A DNA stretch of 64,000 nucleotides from Corynebacterium macginleyi (GCF_003688935.1 NZ_REGE01000001.1:124001-188000), one strand, 5' to 3'. Counted from the first letter of the stretch, positions 8,870-17,504 are shown. Program-made: numbers and translations. Notes: generated by a model not told the origin, from the letters alone.

Positions 8870-10395
8870 ATTTCCGGGCTTGTTCCGGCCGCTTGTGCTG
8901 CCGTGTGGGCGTTTTTACGCTCCACCCAGAAATCAGCATTTTTGATGCCCACAGCTTCTGGATCGAATTGCGGATCCTTGCCAGCCTTCTTTTGTCTCTC
9001 GTAGTCCTTCAGAACCTTCAGCGCCGGAACCTGCAGGAAGAGGATGGCGATAATATTCAGCCATGCGGTGGTACCCACGCCTATATCGCCGAGCGCCCAA
9101 GCCGCCCCCGGGGTCGTTGTGGCACCCACGATGACCGAGACAATAATAAGGATGCGCAGCGCCCACACCAGGCCGCGACGGATTGCGCGAGATTTAACCC
9201 AGCGGTTGAAGTAGGTCAGGTTGACCTCGGACATGTAGTAATACGCCAGCACGGTAGTAAAGGCGAAGAAGGCGATGGATACGGCGATAAACGTCGGGCC
9301 CCAACCGGCAAAGACGCTATCGAGACCGGATTGAACGAAGCCGGGGCCGACCGCGACGTCATCAGGAAGCGATCCCTGATACGCAACCTCGCCGTCCTCG
9401 GATTCGCCGCGGAACACGGTGTACATATCCGTGGAGATGATCATAAACGCCGTAGCGGAGCAGACAAATAGGGTATCGATGTACACGGCGAAGGACTGCA
9501 CGAAACCCTGTTTGGCCGGATGGGAGACCTCAGCGGCAGCAGCGGACTGCGGGCCGGTGCCTTGGCCGGCCTCGTTAGAGTAAATACCGCGCTTAACGCC
9601 CCACATGATGGCTACACCCAGCATGCCGGAGAACCCGGCCTCTAGGTTGAAGGCAGACTTGAAGATGAGGCCGAAGACCTCTGGAATCTGCGCGTAGTTG
9701 ATAAGCATGACAACGATGGAAATTCCGATATAGATGACGGCCATAAACGGCACGACCAGGGTGGCGAAGTTAGCGATGCGTTTGACGCCGCCGATAATGA
9801 TGATGGCCAGAATACCGGCTAGAACAACCGCGGCCCAGGTAGAATTTATACCCCAGGCGGTATCGGCCGCCGCGGCAACGGCATTGGCCTGAATGCCCGG
9901 CAGGAAGTAACTGGTCGCTAGAATCATAGCGATGGCAAACAAGATGCCGTAGACCAACATAAATGGCGCAGCCTTAGTGTGCTTATATGCTTTTTCGATG
10001 TAGTAGGCAGGGCCACCGCGGTACTCGCCAGTGTCCTGATCCTTCTCTTTATAAATCTGCGCAAGGGTGCACTCGATGAAGGAGGTGGACGAGCCCAAAA
10101 GAGCCACCGCCCACATCCAGAACACCGCGCCGGGGCCACCGAAAGCAATGGCCGTAGACACGCCGGCGATATTCCCCACACCCACGCGGCCGGACAGCGA
10201 GACCATCAGCGATTGGAAAGAGGAAACACCGTCGTCAGATTTTTCGCCCTTGGAAATTTGACGCAGCATATCCGGAAGGCACCTGACCTGCAAGCCCCGC
10301 GTCACCACGGTAAAATAAACACCCGCACCCAAGCACAAAAACACGAGGGCGGGTGACCAAATTATGGAATTAAGGGCATCGAGAAAGTTTGCCAT
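8866..10395 (-). CDS. Alanine/glycine:cation symporter (AGCS family)
   Basis: 509 residues with about 10-11 membrane helices and family signatures: 'GRVGVGNIAGVSTAIAFGGPGAVFWMW' early, 'GVKRGIYSNEAGQGTGP' in the middle and 'YYYMSEVNLTYFNRW' late. AGCS carriers import alanine or glycine with sodium or protons across the cytoplasmic membrane. A ribosome site AAGGAG lies 10 bases before the ATG. Single gene, convergent with cmrA. Confidence 0.9.
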   Translation of the reverse strand: MANFLDALNSIIWSPALVFLCLGAGVYFTVVTRGLQVRCLPDMLRQISKGEKSDDGVSSFQSLMVSLSGRVGVGNIAGVSTAIAFGGPGAVFWMWAVALLGSSTSFIECTLAQIYKEKDQDTGEYRGGPAYYIEKAYKHTKAAPFMLVYGILFAIAMILATSYFLPGIQANAVAAAADTAWGINSTWAAVVLAGILAIIIIGGVKRIANFATLVVPFMAVIYIGISIVVMLINYAQIPEVFGLIFKSAFNLEAGFSGMLGVAIMWGVKRGIYSNEAGQGTGPQSAAAAEVSHPAKQGFVQSFAVYIDTLFVCSATAFMIISTDMYTVFRGESEDGEVAYQGSLPDDVAVGPGFVQSGLDSVFAGWGPTFIAVSIAFFAFTTVLAYYYMSEVNLTYFNRWVKSRAIRRGLVWALRILIIVSVIVGATTTPGAAWALGDIGVGTTAWLNIIAILFLQVPALKVLKDYERQKKAGKDPQFDPEAVGIKNADFWVERKNAHTAAQAAGTSPEI

Positions 10396-10550
10396 CGAGA
10401 AACTCCTTAGTCATTCGCACCTCCCTGGTGAAGCACGATATAGAAAGTATGCCGTAAATCACTACCCTGTGTCGATAAAACGATAGATAAATTTTTCTTT
10501 TTGCTTTACAGGTGCAGATCCGCCTCATAAAGGACCCCGCTGTACAGGGT

Positions 10551-10556
10551 TAGAAT
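10551..10556 (+). promoter_or_regulatory. -10 hexamer of leaderless orn promoter
   Basis: TAGAAT ends exactly seven bases before ATG 10564, so transcription probably starts at the A of the start codon. Confidence 0.55.
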
Positions 10557-10563
10557 GGAACCC

Positions 10564-11196
10564 ATGTCTTCTCCCGAAATTGCTGCAAAATATGATCGCC
10601 TCGTGTGGATCGACATGGAAATGACCGGCCTCGACCCCGAGCGTCACGTCATCGTCGAGGTGGCCGCCGTCATCACGGACGGCAACCTAAATATTCTTGG
10701 TAAGGGCATCGACCTCGTCGTCCACGCCACCGAGGAGGAACTGTCCCAGATGGATTCCTTCGTCAACGAGATGCATGCAAACTCCGGCCTGGACGCCGAA
10801 ATCCGGCAGTCCACCACATCCATCCGCGAAGCCGAGGACGCGGTCCTGACGCTTATCAACGAGCACTGCGATCACCCCGCTCCCCTAGCCGGTAATTCCA
10901 TCGCCACCGACCGCACGTTCATCCGCGCCTATATGCCACGGCTGGATGAGGCGCTTCACTACCGCATGATCGATGTCTCCACCATCAAAGAGCTCGCCCG
11001 GCGTTGGCACCCACGTGCCTACTACAATCAGCCCGATAAAGGCATGGCCCACCGCGCGTTACAGGACATCATAGAGTCCATCCGCGAGTTGGATTTTTAT
11101 CGCCGCAGTGTCTTTCGTACAGATGGAGGCCCAACCTCCGCCGAAGCCGAAGACCTCAAGGCCGAAACCACCACCGATTACCAGGCGTTTTTGTAA
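10564..11196 (+). CDS. orn: Oligoribonuclease
   Basis: About 210 residues of the DEDDh exonuclease family: '[11 protein letters not shown]' (Exo I, D-x-E), '[16 protein letters not shown]' (Exo II Asp) and '[13 protein letters not shown]' (Exo III His and Asp). It degrades 2-5-mer RNA and pGpG to mononucleotides, the last step of RNA turnover. An upstream in-frame ATG at 10555 overlaps the -10 hexamer, so I prefer 10564. It lies directly upstream of tRNA-His, as in mycobacteria. Confidence 0.93.
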   Translation: MSSPEIAAKYDRLVWIDMEMTGLDPERHVIVEVAAVITDGNLNILGKGIDLVVHATEEELSQMDSFVNEMHANSGLDAEIRQSTTSIREAEDAVLTLINEHCDHPAPLAGNSIATDRTFIRAYMPRLDEALHYRMIDVSTIKELARRWHPRAYYNQPDKGMAHRALQDIIESIRELDFYRRSVFRTDGGPTSAEAEDLKAETTTDYQAFL

Positions 11197-11244
11197 TTTG
11201 CGCGGCGTGAGTTAACCTATATATCGTTGCTTTCACGCAATGAT

Positions 11245-11318
11245 GGTGGTTGTAGTTCAGCTGGTAGAGCACCAGGTTGTGATCCTGGTTGTCGCGGGTT
11301 CGAGCCCCGTCAACCACC
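11245..11318 (+). tRNA. tRNA-His (anticodon GTG)
   Basis: Acceptor GTGGTTG/CAACCAC with the extra G at -1 (11245) opposite C73, anticodon stem CCAGG/CCTGG with loop TTGTGAT, and T-arm GCGGG TTCGAGC CCCGT. The 3' half is the insertion site of the element to the right: its last 35 bases recur at 29527. Confidence 0.95.
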
Positions 11319-11322
11319 CCAA
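11284..11322 (+). repeat. attL: 39-bp direct repeat in 3' end of tRNA-His
   Basis: This string, from the anticodon stem (CCTGG) to the AA after the gene, is repeated exactly at 29527-29565, next to the integrase. It is the attachment core of the integrated element and leaves the tRNA intact. Confidence 0.93.
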
Positions 11323-11325
11323 AGA

Positions 11326-11359
11326 TACCCCGTAACCTGCACGATCAGGTTGCGGGGTA
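11326..11359 (+). terminator. Hairpin after tRNA-His inside the element
   Basis: TACCCCGTAACCTG and CAGGTTGCGGGGTA pair over 14 bp with one G-T, around a 6-base loop. There is no long T tract. It probably ends tRNA-His transcription at the attL side. Confidence 0.55.
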
Positions 11360-11377
11360 CACCGCTTTTCACGCCGG

Positions 11378-11397
11378 GTACGTTAAAGAGTACGTTA
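11378..11397 (+). promoter_or_regulatory. Putative integrase arm-type sites, left end
   Basis: Two copies of GTACGTTA spaced 12 bases apart (11378 and 11390). The same motif lies at the integrase start (28157) and between integrase and attR (29389-29466). Confidence 0.55.
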
Positions 11398-11462
11398 TAG
11401 GTTCTAGAAATCAGGCGCTAGTCATGGGTTAAGGGTCAAAATGTGTGTCTGGCTCGGCGTGT

Positions 11463-11660
11463 CGCTTGGGCTAGATTTGGCCTTTTTGGATGCCGATTGA
11501 ATGGGCGTAGTTGGTGTCGATAGCGTTGTCGTAGAGGGCTGGTCGTCCTGTTTCGTGGTCGGCTCGGTTCTCGTTGTGGGTCAGGGTTTGTACTTTGGCG
11601 AGTTGGTCCTGGCGCCAGTTGGACTGTCTGGCAATTTCTACGGGATCGTCGGGCAGTTCT
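11463..11660 (-). pseudogene. C-terminal remnant of an unidentified protein
   Basis: The minus-strand frame reads 'ELPDDPVEIARQSNWRQDQL' and ends 'YAHSIGIQKGQI' at a TAG. It has no start and abuts the hydrolase fragment on the other strand at about 11660, so a rearrangement joined them. It could be a transposase tail, but I do not recognise it. Confidence 0.35.
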
Positions 11661-11808
11661 GTTTTTAGATACAGCCATCACGCTTGCCGACGTTTTCTCG
11701 GCCCCGCTCACTACCATTGAGAACGGTGGGCACTTCCTGGAGAGTGACGGCTACCTCGAATTTCCGCAGTTGAGGCAGCACATTACGCAGTGGCTGCGCA
11801 ATCTATGA
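11660..11808 (+). pseudogene. C-terminal fragment of an alpha/beta hydrolase (RBBP9-like)
   Basis: The 48-codon tail 'TAITLADVFSAPLTTIENGGHFLESDGYLEFPQL' carries the catalytic-His motif GGHFLE of RBBP9/YdeN-type serine hydrolases and ends at TGA 11806. The rest of the enzyme is missing. Confidence 0.5.
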
Positions 11809-12138
11809 GCCCTCTGTCATGGCTTTAAGCTCCGCAACGTGCTGTGCATAGGCTCCTGTTCCAGTCTTGGTCAACGCGACCCAGACGGCGTCTTTGGCGC
11901 GCGTGGAGCCATATTCGCGGGTGCGGCTGATATAGCCGCTGTCCTCAAGATGTTTCAACTGCTTGGAAAGCGTATCGGCGGGAAGCTCGGTGAGCTCTGC
12001 AAGCACGGCGTATTTCATCTGCCTGCCGTCGGTTGCGCCCGAATGGAACAGCGTGGCACAAATTTTAAGCCGATTGATGGGGTGGATGACCGGATCTAGC
12101 TTGGCTGATTGGTGCGTAGACTCCTTAGACATTGACAC
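11803..12138 (-). CDS. Winged-helix transcriptional regulator
   Basis: 111 residues with an ArsR/MarR-like winged helix (HTH_34 type): 'LKICATLFHSG' helix, 'TELPADTLSKQLKHLEDSGYISRTRE' recognition region (about 50-75) and a wing containing 'DAVWVALTKTG'. It is co-transcribed with the membrane protein upstream, overlapping its 3' end by 14 bases. The palindromes upstream of that pair (12572-12613) are the likely operator, which suggests autoregulation. Confidence 0.8.
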   Translation of the reverse strand: MSMSKESTHQSAKLDPVIHPINRLKICATLFHSGATDGRQMKYAVLAELTELPADTLSKQLKHLEDSGYISRTREYGSTRAKDAVWVALTKTGTGAYAQHVAELKAMTEGS

Positions 12139-12529
12139 CCTTTACAGCGGCGTTGCGGTTCTCATACAACATCCACGCGGTAGCTGCAGTGACTACCGCT
12201 CCGGAGAACACCATCCAGGGCCAGGAATCCGGCGTTGGAGTGGTAGTAAAAATCATGGCACCTGGCAGCAGTACTCGTGACCAGGTGGCGCGATCATTAC
12301 TCGGCCCCATATTGGGATTGACCCGAACGAAGGGGTTTGCAATCTTATCTTTGAGGAGATAGCCCAGAACGAACGTCGGTACAAGAACCGTGAGGCCGTA
12401 CCACCATGACAGCTTGAATAGCGCGATACCGCCGCCGACGCCAAGCGCCACTATCGCCACCGCCCACGGGCTCTGTGTCCAGGCGGTGCGCTCTTGAACG
12501 TCGTGAATGATCTTGAGGTCGTCGCTCAT
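12125..12529 (-). CDS. Four-helix membrane protein paired with the winged-helix regulator
   Basis: 134 residues from an ATG with GGAAAAGAA 2 bases upstream. Four hydrophobic segments: 'WAVAIVALGVGGGIALF', 'WYGLTVLVPTFVLGYLL', 'RVLLPGAMIFT' and 'WMVFSGAVVTAATAWML'. The layout of a small membrane protein and a HTH_34 regulator in one overlapping operon is common in Actinobacteria and Firmicutes. The transported or sensed compound is unknown. Confidence 0.7.
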   Translation of the reverse strand: MSDDLKIIHDVQERTAWTQSPWAVAIVALGVGGGIALFKLSWWYGLTVLVPTFVLGYLLKDKIANPFVRVNPNMGPSNDRATWSRVLLPGAMIFTTTPTPDSWPWMVFSGAVVTAATAWMLYENRNAAVKGVNV

Positions 12530-12571
12530 CGTTCTTTTCCCTAACGTCAACTTCCCTGGTTTGCAACTAAG

Positions 12572-12613
12572 GCAAGTGTAACACTTGCTGTACATGCAAG
12601 TCTAATGCTTGCC
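12572..12613. promoter_or_regulatory. Operator-like palindromes upstream of the regulator operon
   Basis: GCAAGTGTAACACTTGC (12572-12588) is a perfect inverted repeat. A second, looser pair of the same half-site (GCAAG...GCTTGC) lies at 12596-12612, and another half-site at about 12620. They sit just upstream of the membrane protein gene. Confidence 0.5.
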
Positions 12614-12665
12614 AAGTATGCAAGTGAAGAACTGTGCATAGAGTGGATGTAGCTACGCATGGGGT

Positions 12666-12821
12666 CTAACGGGGCTGGTGGTCTGCCACTGTGACATCTG
12701 GCCGACTTTTATTGACTGAGGCTCCACAGGCCTTACATCGTCATCGGGTAGTGCCTTTGCTGGTTGTTCCATTGCGTTTGGTATCACCGCCGCAGTAGCA
12801 GCGTGGTCGGTTCTTTGGCAT
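12666..12821 (-). pseudogene. IS1249-like transposase, N-terminal fragment
   Basis: The frame starts 'MPKNRPRCYCGGDTKRNGTT' with a zinc-ribbon Cys pattern (C-x-C ... C-x2-C), as in IS1249-group transposases. It contains a TGA where the family has Trp (TRW-RC) and stops after about 50 codons. Only the 5' end remains. Confidence 0.5.
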
Positions 12822-12982
12822 TGAGCCACCACACCACCGCCTACTACCACAGACTGGCAGCCACACCGGGGATTTACCGTGTTGAGGCCAGATATATGCT
12901 CCCAAAGCATATATTTCACGCTAACCTACAGGTCAGAACCTAAAAATCCCCGATCCCAGACACACTTTCTAACCCTTAACCC
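12822..12982. other. Short gap between IS1249-like remnant and split membrane-protein gene
   Basis: No gene seen. It presumably holds the left end of the lost IS1249-like element. Confidence 0.3.
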
Positions 12983-13058
12983 CTAGTCATCGTCACCGAT
13001 CTCGATCACCTTCTCGGCAAGGTAGACCATCGGGCCGACGATGAGTCCGATGACCGGA
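12983..13058 (-). pseudogene. 3' part of an 81-residue membrane protein split by the composite insertion
   Basis: It encodes 'PVIGLIVGPMVYLAEKVIEIGDDD' and a stop. Joining base 13058 directly to 21039 restores one open frame of 81 codons, with the 5' part at 21039-21208. The second membrane helix and acidic tail are in this half. Confidence 0.75.
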
Positions 13059-13127
13059 CCTGACCCCTGTTTGGTAGACACCTGATATCCAGCCCGGTTG
13101 GGTTGGGAAGAAAGGTAATCTACCACC

Positions 13128-13428
13128 ATGCCTAGGTATTCCGAACAGTTCAAACGTGATGCTGTGGCCCTCTATGAAAACAATGAGGACCTTTCACTTC
13201 ACGCGGCTTCAGCAGAGCTTGGAGTCAATCGTTCCTCGCTTTTCTCCTGGCTTCAGCAATACGGCACCGGCAAACGTGCCCGCACGAAGGCCATGCGCGA
13301 CAACGCCAAGGAGACGACTGATTCCGAGCGAATCCGCCAGTGAGACAAAAGAGAACGCGAAGCTGCGCGAAGAACGCGATATTCTGCGCAAGGCCGCGAA
13401 ATATTTTGCCGAAGAGACACGCTGGTGA
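13128..13428 (+). pseudogene. IS3 OrfA, frameshifted (copy 1)
   Basis: The HTH_23-type N-terminus ('SEQFKRDAVALYENNEDLSLHAASAELGVNRSSLFSW') stops after 'SERIRQ' at a TGA. The leucine-zipper continuation 'ENAKLREERDILRKAAKYFAEETRW' is in another frame and ends at 13428. Both IS copies share this change, so it predates their duplication. It may be a true frameshift or a site of programmed frameshifting. Confidence 0.7.
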
Positions 13429-14321
13429 TCCGCTTCCAGTTTGTCTATGACCACCGAACCGAGTACTCGGTCAAGCGGATGTGCCATGTGTTAAAGCTCA
13501 ATCGCTCCTCGTTTTATAAATGGGTCAACACCCACGAAAATCGCAGGTTAAAGATATGTTCCGATGCCCTTATTGGTGCAAGAATCAAGGCCATCTTTGA
13601 TGATGAGAACGGGCTTTATGGTGCTAAACGCATCGCTGCAAGCCTCAACGACGATACGGACTTCGGCCCGATCAACCATAAGAAGGTTGCGCGCATCATG
13701 AAATCCATGGGGCTAAAAGGCTTTAGCAAACGGCGTCGATGCATCACCACCCGGCGCAAGCCTGGTCACCGTGTCATGCCAGATTTAGTAGGCCGTACAT
13801 TCACCGCTGACGAGCCGAACCGTGTTTATGTAGGCGACATCACCTACCTGCCGTGTAAGGGCGGTAAGAACATGTACCTGGCCACGGTCATTGACACCTA
13901 TTCACGAAAACTTGCAGGTTATGCACTCGCAGACCACATGCGTGTCTCACTGGTCATCGAGGCTTTGTCCCATGCCAGCACAGTCCGCGGAAGCCTTGAC
14001 GGGGCTATTTTCCATTCTGATCATGGAAGTGTGTACACCTCACAGGCGTTTAGGGACCACTGCGCCCAACTTGGTGTACGCCAATCCATGGGCGCGGTGG
14101 GAACTAGTGCCGATAATGCCCTGGCAGAATCATTTAACGCCACCTTAAAACGTGAAGTGCTACGTGATCGGAAAGTCTTTGATAATCCCATTATCTGCCG
14201 GCAGGAAGTCTTTCGATGGTGCATGCGCTACAACACCCGCAGACGGCACTCCTGGTGCAACCTTCTAGCCCCCAATGACTTCGAAGCACTCACATCAGCT
14301 ACACTGACCCAAGCAGCATAG
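13425..14321 (+). CDS. IS3-family transposase OrfB (copy 1, intact)
   Basis: 298 residues: an HTH_21 region at residues about 45-100 and an rve integrase core with the DDE triad in 'YVGDITYLP', 'FHSDHGSVYTS' and 'NALAESFNATLKRE'. It overlaps the OrfA continuation by 4 bases (ATGA-like GTGATC junction). It is the only intact transposase of the composite and could mobilise both copies. Confidence 0.9.
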   Translation: MIRFQFVYDHRTEYSVKRMCHVLKLNRSSFYKWVNTHENRRLKICSDALIGARIKAIFDDENGLYGAKRIAASLNDDTDFGPINHKKVARIMKSMGLKGFSKRRRCITTRRKPGHRVMPDLVGRTFTADEPNRVYVGDITYLPCKGGKNMYLATVIDTYSRKLAGYALADHMRVSLVIEALSHASTVRGSLDGAIFHSDHGSVYTSQAFRDHCAQLGVRQSMGAVGTSADNALAESFNATLKREVLRDRKVFDNPIICRQEVFRWCMRYNTRRRHSWCNLLAPNDFEALTSATLTQAA

Positions 14322-14359
14322 CTAACCCCCGACGTGTCTACTTTCCGGGGGTCAGGCCC

Positions 14360-14493
14360 GGCAAGCCGCAGACCCTTCGCGACTTGTTCGAGTCGGAGCT
14401 CGTCACAACAAGCCTCGTTTCGGCACATATCGAAACGTTTACCGACTTGGGCGACCGGTGCGAAGAAGAGCTCGAACGCCACGACAAGGGCTG
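14360..14493 (+). pseudogene. Unidentified C-terminal fragment at the IS3 border
   Basis: The frame 'GKPQTLRDLFESELVTTSLVSAHIETFTDLGDRCEEELERHDKG' and a stop runs straight out of the IS end. It has no start. Not recognised; it was probably truncated by the IS. Confidence 0.35.
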
Positions 14494-14544
14494 ACGAAGG
14501 CAGAAAGACACCAGGCACGCAGGACGTTCAACGTCCCTCGCCGC

Positions 14545-14697
14545 GCCCCCCGACCTCCGCAACGCACCCCGCCTCGACCCGCACCCCGCTTCCGTGTCGG
14601 TGGGCGCTCCGGCAAACGTGTCGGACTCCGAAGCGTGAGGACGTGCCCGAAACGGCACCCGGGCCGAATAACGCAACGATGCCCGAAGCGAACCCCA
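14545..14697 (-). repeat. GC-rich 12-bp-periodic array C
   Basis: Read on the minus strand the DNA falls into 12-base units such as CGGGCATCGTTG, CGTTATTCGGCC, CGGGTGCCGTTT, CGGGCACGTCCT and GCGTTGCGGAGG. The same style of unit occurs on the plus strand at 18870-19175. Confidence 0.45.
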
Positions 14698-14734
14698 CCG
14701 GACACCGAGACGAGTCTCGGGGCGGGAGCGCTGT

Positions 14735-14958
14735 GTCGCGGACAGGTAGGCGGAAGGTTCGGGCATAGTATTCCCCGTCGAGTACAGCGCCTTCACCCAT
14801 GTCCACGCCGTCCAGGCCGAAGGGGTCCAGGTCGGCGGGTTCGAGCAGCCTGGAGGCGGGTTTGCCGACTTCGAGCTTGTCCTTGAGGGGATCGGGTTTC
14901 GCGCCGGCGCGGACGCGTCTGCCGCCGCAGTTGGTACCGTCCTTGGCCGCGAGCCCAC
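14735..14958 (-). pseudogene. Phage terminase small subunit, 5' fragment with frameshifts
   Basis: Three pieces are visible: MGSR from a GTG at 14958 with GGAAGGAGG just upstream; 'KDGTNCGGRRVRAGAKPDPL...ADLDPFGLDGVDMGEGAVLDG' in a second frame; and 'MPEPSAYLSATQR' back in the first. The N-terminus and the 'YLSA' segment match P27-type terminase small subunits of actinophages. The rest is missing where the periodic array begins. Confidence 0.5.
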
Positions 14959-15040
14959 CTCCTTCCTGGGTTTGATAGGTCAGTCCGAGGTTTGATTCGG
15001 GACTTTTGTGCGCGGAGGGCCTAGCCCGCCAGCCCATAGC

Positions 15041-15214
15041 CTAGGCACTAGAGATTTCATGCCCCCTGCGGGGTCTGTAGGCCCCGCAGAGCGTCGAACG
15101 GAAGAAAAACGACTCAAACCGCCACCGAGAACCTAAGGCGCTCAGAATCGCTTGCAACGCGTTTTATGCTGCGAAAATGATTAGAGGCATCAACTTTAAG
15201 CAGTGCTAAAACAC
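15041..15214. other. Intergenic stretch after the VanJ-like gene
   Basis: No gene. A hairpin, GCCCCCTGCGGGGTCTGTAG followed by GCCCCGCAG, at 15060-15090 may act as a terminator. Confidence 0.3.
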
Positions 15215-16264
15215 TCACTGAACAGCTACTTGAGTTTTGTAAGCGAGGTGATCGGAGTAACCAATCTGCTGCACTTGACAGGAGTGGGCTGTTATTCCTT
15301 GTGTTACGAAGATATGGTCGATGGGTGATCTTAAAAGGTTGGGCGCACCAGCTGGCCAAGTACCAGTGGGGGTGGTTGAACAGAGCTCTTGCGAATCAAT
15401 AAGCCTGCCTCTAGTGGCAAGAGGACCGTGGCGAAGAGTGGCGTTAAAGTCGCCCGCGATTATAAGCGGTTTTTGTATCGAGTTACCAAACTCAACGACA
15501 CGATTGATGTCATCCCGCCACTGATTCATAAGTCTAGGCAACGGTGGTGCTGTATGTAGCCCTAGAATCACAGGAAGCCGAGCATCGTCAAACTCGATGG
15601 CAACTGTTCCGAATGATGTTACCGGGCCTCGTGTAAAGTGCGCTGCTCCAAGCCTTTTATTTACTACAACTGACGTGGGGGCGATTTGCCCTGTATAAGT
15701 GTTCGGAAGACCATCATTACGAGTTTCAAAGAGCTGCCCGTCATATTTTGACGTTTCTATCGCTTCACGAAGCTCATAGCCGGACGTTTCGGGCAAAACA
15801 ATGATGTCGGGATCCCATGTACTGACAAGTTGTTGGAAATCGCTGGCGGTCAGCATTGATCCCGTATTAAACGTAACGACCGTCAGGTTCCCCTCTGTAA
15901 CGGTGGAATGTTGTTGGCCGCTGACCTGATGTGGGATACCATTCGGAGCGAACAAAAATCCTGCTCCCGCGACAATCCACACTAAACAAGAAGTTAGGGC
16001 AAGTCTTGACCATCGCCTCCGCCAACCGACACCGGTAGCACACCCGCCAAGGAGTAGTATCACCAGCCCCAGTGCTTGCGGGAAAGCTAGCACCTGAGCG
16101 AAGGGAGGGTAGACGCTCAACGATCTGGCAACCCCAAACTGTGGGAATAGCCCCACAATACAGGAAAAGCAGCCCAACACAATCCCGCAAACAAACATAG
16201 CCTTACGCCAGAGTAATCCTTTAGAACCACTCTGGTGCAAGGCTTCCCAATTGTCACGGCTCAT
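15215..16264 (-). CDS. VanJ-like membrane endonuclease/exonuclease/phosphatase-family protein
   Basis: About 349 residues from ATG 16264; an overlapping start at 16318 would add 18 residues. Three N-terminal membrane helices ('MFVCGIVLGCFSCIVGLF', 'FPQALGLVILLLGGCATGV', 'LTSCLVWIVAGAGFLF') precede an EEP catalytic domain with 'TVVTFNTG', 'DIIVLPET', 'IIAGDFNAT', 'SPIDHIFVT' and 'YSDHLA'. This is the layout of VanJ/teicoplanin-resistance membrane phosphatases, whose active site faces outward. The role here (lipid or undecaprenyl phosphate turnover, or envelope resistance) is inference. It is cargo with the secreted protein upstream, 15 bases away. Confidence 0.7.
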   Translation of the reverse strand: MSRDNWEALHQSGSKGLLWRKAMFVCGIVLGCFSCIVGLFPQFGVARSLSVYPPFAQVLAFPQALGLVILLLGGCATGVGWRRRWSRLALTSCLVWIVAGAGFLFAPNGIPHQVSGQQHSTVTEGNLTVVTFNTGSMLTASDFQQLVSTWDPDIIVLPETSGYELREAIETSKYDGQLFETRNDGLPNTYTGQIAPTSVVVNKRLGAAHFTRGPVTSFGTVAIEFDDARLPVILGLHTAPPLPRLMNQWRDDINRVVEFGNSIQKPLIIAGDFNATLRHGPLATRGRLIDSQELCSTTPTGTWPAGAPNLLRSPIDHIFVTQGITAHSCQVQQIGYSDHLAYKTQVAVQ

Positions 16265-16278
16265 TGGACTCTGGTCAG

Positions 16279-16918
16279 CTACCGTAACGTCACCAACCGG
16301 TTGTTGCGTGCAAGCCATTCACAACGGTTGGAGGCGCTATCATAGGTGCGATAGCTTTGACCAACTGATCGACCAGTTGCGTTGTTAGCGAGATCCATCT
16401 CCTTATCACGGCCAGAAGATTCAGCTTCATGGCGATCACCGAACCCCTGAGCTTCTCCCACGCCCATGTCGATGGTCATTCTGGCACTCCAATAGCAGTG
16501 GCGGTAAGCGTCACCCTTACCCTGATACAGAGAATCCCTGCCGAACTTGGCCTGGGATCTTGCAAGTGCATCATCTGCTGCCGATTTAGCGGATGCGCAT
16601 TTACCCACGTTCCAGGGTTGCGCGCAGAACCTAGCTTCTGCACCGTTCAGCCCACCAGGATAGTATCCGTAAGTGGTGAACTCATCCGGTCGGACAGGTT
16701 GCGACTCGCCGACGTCAAGAGCGTCAAGGCTGAACCTCTGAAGCTGGTCTGTGGTCAAGTAGTAACTTGCTGAAGTGGGTTGCGTGTTAGCATCTTGTGT
16801 TTCTTCAGCCCATGCTGGTGTTGTGCCGAGGCCGAACGTGAGAGCCAAGGCGGTGATGACAATCGGAGTTCGGAGCGTGCGTTTTAACGTAGGATCTTTT
16901 GCTTGAGATTGCACCATG
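16279..16918 (-). CDS. Secreted DUF6973-like protein
   Basis: About 212 residues. A signal peptide ('TLRTPIVITALALTFGLGTTPAWA', cleavage after AWA) is followed by a domain with 'GDAYRHCYWSARMTIDMGVGEAQGF', 'HEAESSGRDKEMDLANNATGR' and 'CEWLARNN'. The R-H...W, H-E and M-D-x2-N-N pattern matches DUF6973, a secreted or membrane-associated family of unknown activity with conserved potential metal ligands. The start at 16918 is chosen because it places the signal peptide near the N-terminus. Likely co-transcribed with the VanJ-like gene. Confidence 0.6.
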
Positions 16919-16985
16919 ACAAAACCGTAACAGAGTATCTGCCAGATCGCACCCCTATTGACAATGTGTGGTGAGCCACACTTTG

Positions 16986-17363
16986 CTAATGCGTGTAGAC
17001 GCGTGGGGCTTGCCGCCACCGGTCACCATCCACCGCGGACTGCCTAGAGTAGCAGGGCTTACACAACGCCCTAAGGTTGCTCTCATCATGCGTACCACCC
17101 TTCGAGAGTGGTTGGATGTGATGCACCTCGGCCGCTGGCGTGACCCGCCCTGCTTTCTGGCAGTCCTCACACAACGGGTGGGCCGCGAGATACCGCTTGC
17201 GTACCTGCTTCCACGCCTTGTCGTAGCGGCGGTTAATCTTTGGGTCGCGCTGGTACTTGCGATAGCGTGCAGTCTCAACTTTCGCGTGCACCGAGCAGTA
17301 GCGCTCGTGGGTGAGCTGCGGGCAGCCGGGATACCGGCACGGCTTTGCTGGACACTTCGACAT
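16986..17363 (-). CDS. Phage-type HNH endonuclease
   Basis: 125 residues. A Cys-rich N-terminus ('CPAKPCRYPGCPQLTHERYCSVHA') binds zinc. The HNH core is 'LCEDCQKAGRVTPAAEVHHIQPLSKGGTHDESNLRALCKPCY' (His-His, Asn, Cys). In phages this gene normally sits just before the terminase small subunit and helps DNA packaging. Here the two cargo genes separate them. The ORF is intact. Confidence 0.85.
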   Translation of the reverse strand: MSKCPAKPCRYPGCPQLTHERYCSVHAKVETARYRKYQRDPKINRRYDKAWKQVRKRYLAAHPLCEDCQKAGRVTPAAEVHHIQPLSKGGTHDESNLRALCKPCYSRQSAVDGDRWRQAPRVYTH

Positions 17364-17504
17364 TGTTCACCACCCTTCGCATGCATGGCAAAGCCCTCAA
17401 CAGAATCCTACTGGGGGCTTGACCTGATTACCGACTGCTTACCACAGTAGAGGGTGCAAGCGTCGAAATTATCCGCTCTTTGCGATACCCGCAAACGCGT
17501 GGGT

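Larger units (their letters stand above)
13059..14356 (+). mobile_element. IS3-family insertion sequence, copy 1
   Basis: The ends are CCTGACCCCTGTTTGGTAGACAC and the inverted CCTGACCCCCGGAAAGTAGACAC (outer and inner blocks match). It contains OrfA (frameshifted) and OrfB. The second copy at 19741-21038 has the same length and orientation, and I see only three differences between them. No target duplication is visible at either copy. Confidence 0.88.

Noticed and set aside
14338..15037. Long Arg/Pro-rich ORFs on both strands
   Set aside because: They result from few stops in GC-rich repeat DNA; only the terminase-like segments look genuine.
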